From assembly GCF_902726645.1 (NCBI RefSeq), contig NZ_CACVAO010000001.1:248001-312000 (forward strand): a DNA stretch of 64,000 nucleotides. Direction: 5' to 3'. Made by a program: the position numbers and the translations under genes. The stretch is from Halobacillus ihumii. GTDB taxonomy: Bacteria; Bacillota; Bacilli; Bacillales; Halobacillaceae. The notes under the pieces were generated by a model, which saw nothing but the letters and a program-made list of their open reading frames with translations, was not told where the DNA came from and made no database searches. Below are positions 63,665-64,000 of this stretch, in pieces; position 1 is the first letter of the stretch; each line of letters begins with the position of its first letter.

Positions 63665-64000
63665 TTATCTTTTTCTGGGATTTGAACGATGTGGCTTGTA
63701 TGCTCTGGGCGCACCAAGTATTTCTGACATTATGATACCGTCAGCCAATTTCTGTTTGTTCCATTGTCTGGAATAACGAATTGCATTTTTTCTTTCCTTG
63801 CCATATTCGACTTGTATCCCATTTGGATCATACATTGACTCAGAGCCGGTCTGAGTAGAAGGAATGGGATACTGGCCCCGATTCTTCTGATATTCCATCA
63901 ATTCTTCTTGACGCTTTTGTTTTTCATCGTAGTAGTTACGGGTATGCTCCTGGCTGTTCGGTATATTTTCATCCGTTCGGTCAAAAACTGGCTTCTCCGC
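63665..64000 (-). CDS. Unknown protein, cut by the right edge
   Basis: The minus-strand frame runs off the window without a start. At least 111 residues are visible: a Q/E/R-rich stretch (NYYDEKQKRQEELMEYQKNR), then a basic C-terminus (SEILGAPRAYKPHRSNPRKR). I do not recognise it. By position it lies between yqfC and the floA-yqfB area. Internal methionines might mark a shorter start, but the frame continues unbroken. Confidence 0.6.
   Translation of the reverse strand, partial: AEKPVFDRTDENIPNSQEHTRNYYDEKQKRQEELMEYQKNRGQYPIPSTQTGSESMYDPNGIQVEYGKERKNAIRYSRQWNKQKLADGIIMSEILGAPRAYKPHRSNPRKR

Overview
The window looks like a piece of chromosome from a low-GC, spore-forming member of the Bacillaceae. 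Moderately halophilic genera such as Halobacillus fit the general character, but the genus is a guess. From left to right the genes follow the Bacillus subtilis yqh-yqg-yqf segment almost in order. Sporulation genes (yqfC, yqfD), a ComG transformation pilus operon, T-box and glycine riboswitch leaders and strong Shine-Dalgarno sites all fit this assignment. No prophage, insertion sequence, CRISPR array or rRNA is visible. The interest lies in the departures from the B. subtilis order and in decayed or unusual sites.

Layout. 0-6.5 kb: yqhR, yqhP, the patatin-like yqhO, the manganese regulator mntR, a B12-dependent ribonucleotide reductase where B. subtilis has lipM, and a rhodanese. 6.5-10.8 kb: the glycine cleavage operon gcvT-gcvPA-gcvPB under a tandem glycine riboswitch. 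10.9-13.6 kb: yqhH (SNF2 helicase), yqhG, yqzE. 13.7-17.7 kb: comGA-GG behind a 38-bp tandem duplication; the sinIR-tapA-sipW-tasA block is absent. 17.7-25.9 kb: a dispersed repeat, yqgY, yqgX, yqgW, the LTA synthase-like yqgS, glcK, yqgQ, an unknown anchored protein, and the rhomboid gluP. 26-32.4 kb: yqgN, rpmG, two small membrane proteins, and the phosphate operon pstS-C-A-B-phoU with a four-repeat Pho box. 32.4-36.6 kb: pbpA, yqgE, sodA. 36.8-37.6 kb: six tRNA genes. 37.8-46.5 kb: a Na/Pi transporter, DUF1189 and NfeD membrane proteins, ispG, yqfX, yqfT, nfo, cshB, ispH. 46.5-52.4 kb: a second repeat copy, yqfO, trmK, cccA, sigA, dnaG. 52.8-57.6 kb: the yqfL-ccpN pair and glyQS under a T-box. 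57.6-64 kb: recO, yqzL, era, dgkA, ybeY, a decayed pgpH, phoH, yqfD, yqfC and a gene cut by the right edge.

How the genes work together: the region is mostly housekeeping, covering one-carbon metabolism (gcv, yqgN), phosphate uptake (pst, nptA), isoprenoid synthesis (ispG, ispH), macromolecular synthesis (sigA, dnaG, glyQS, era, ybeY, recO), cell envelope (pbpA, yqgS) and competence. The strongest points for follow-up are: (1) pgpH, a c-di-AMP phosphodiesterase, survives only as a multiply deleted relic in its syntenic place; (2) the comG leader carries a perfect 38-bp duplication, each copy with a sigma-H-like promoter and a TGTCGAA motif; (3) yqhO can only include its conserved GGG motif if translation begins at an AUA codon placed exactly behind its Shine-Dalgarno site; (4) a terminal-inverted-repeat element is present as one long and one internally deleted copy; (5) there are several palindromes and direct repeats that look like operators.
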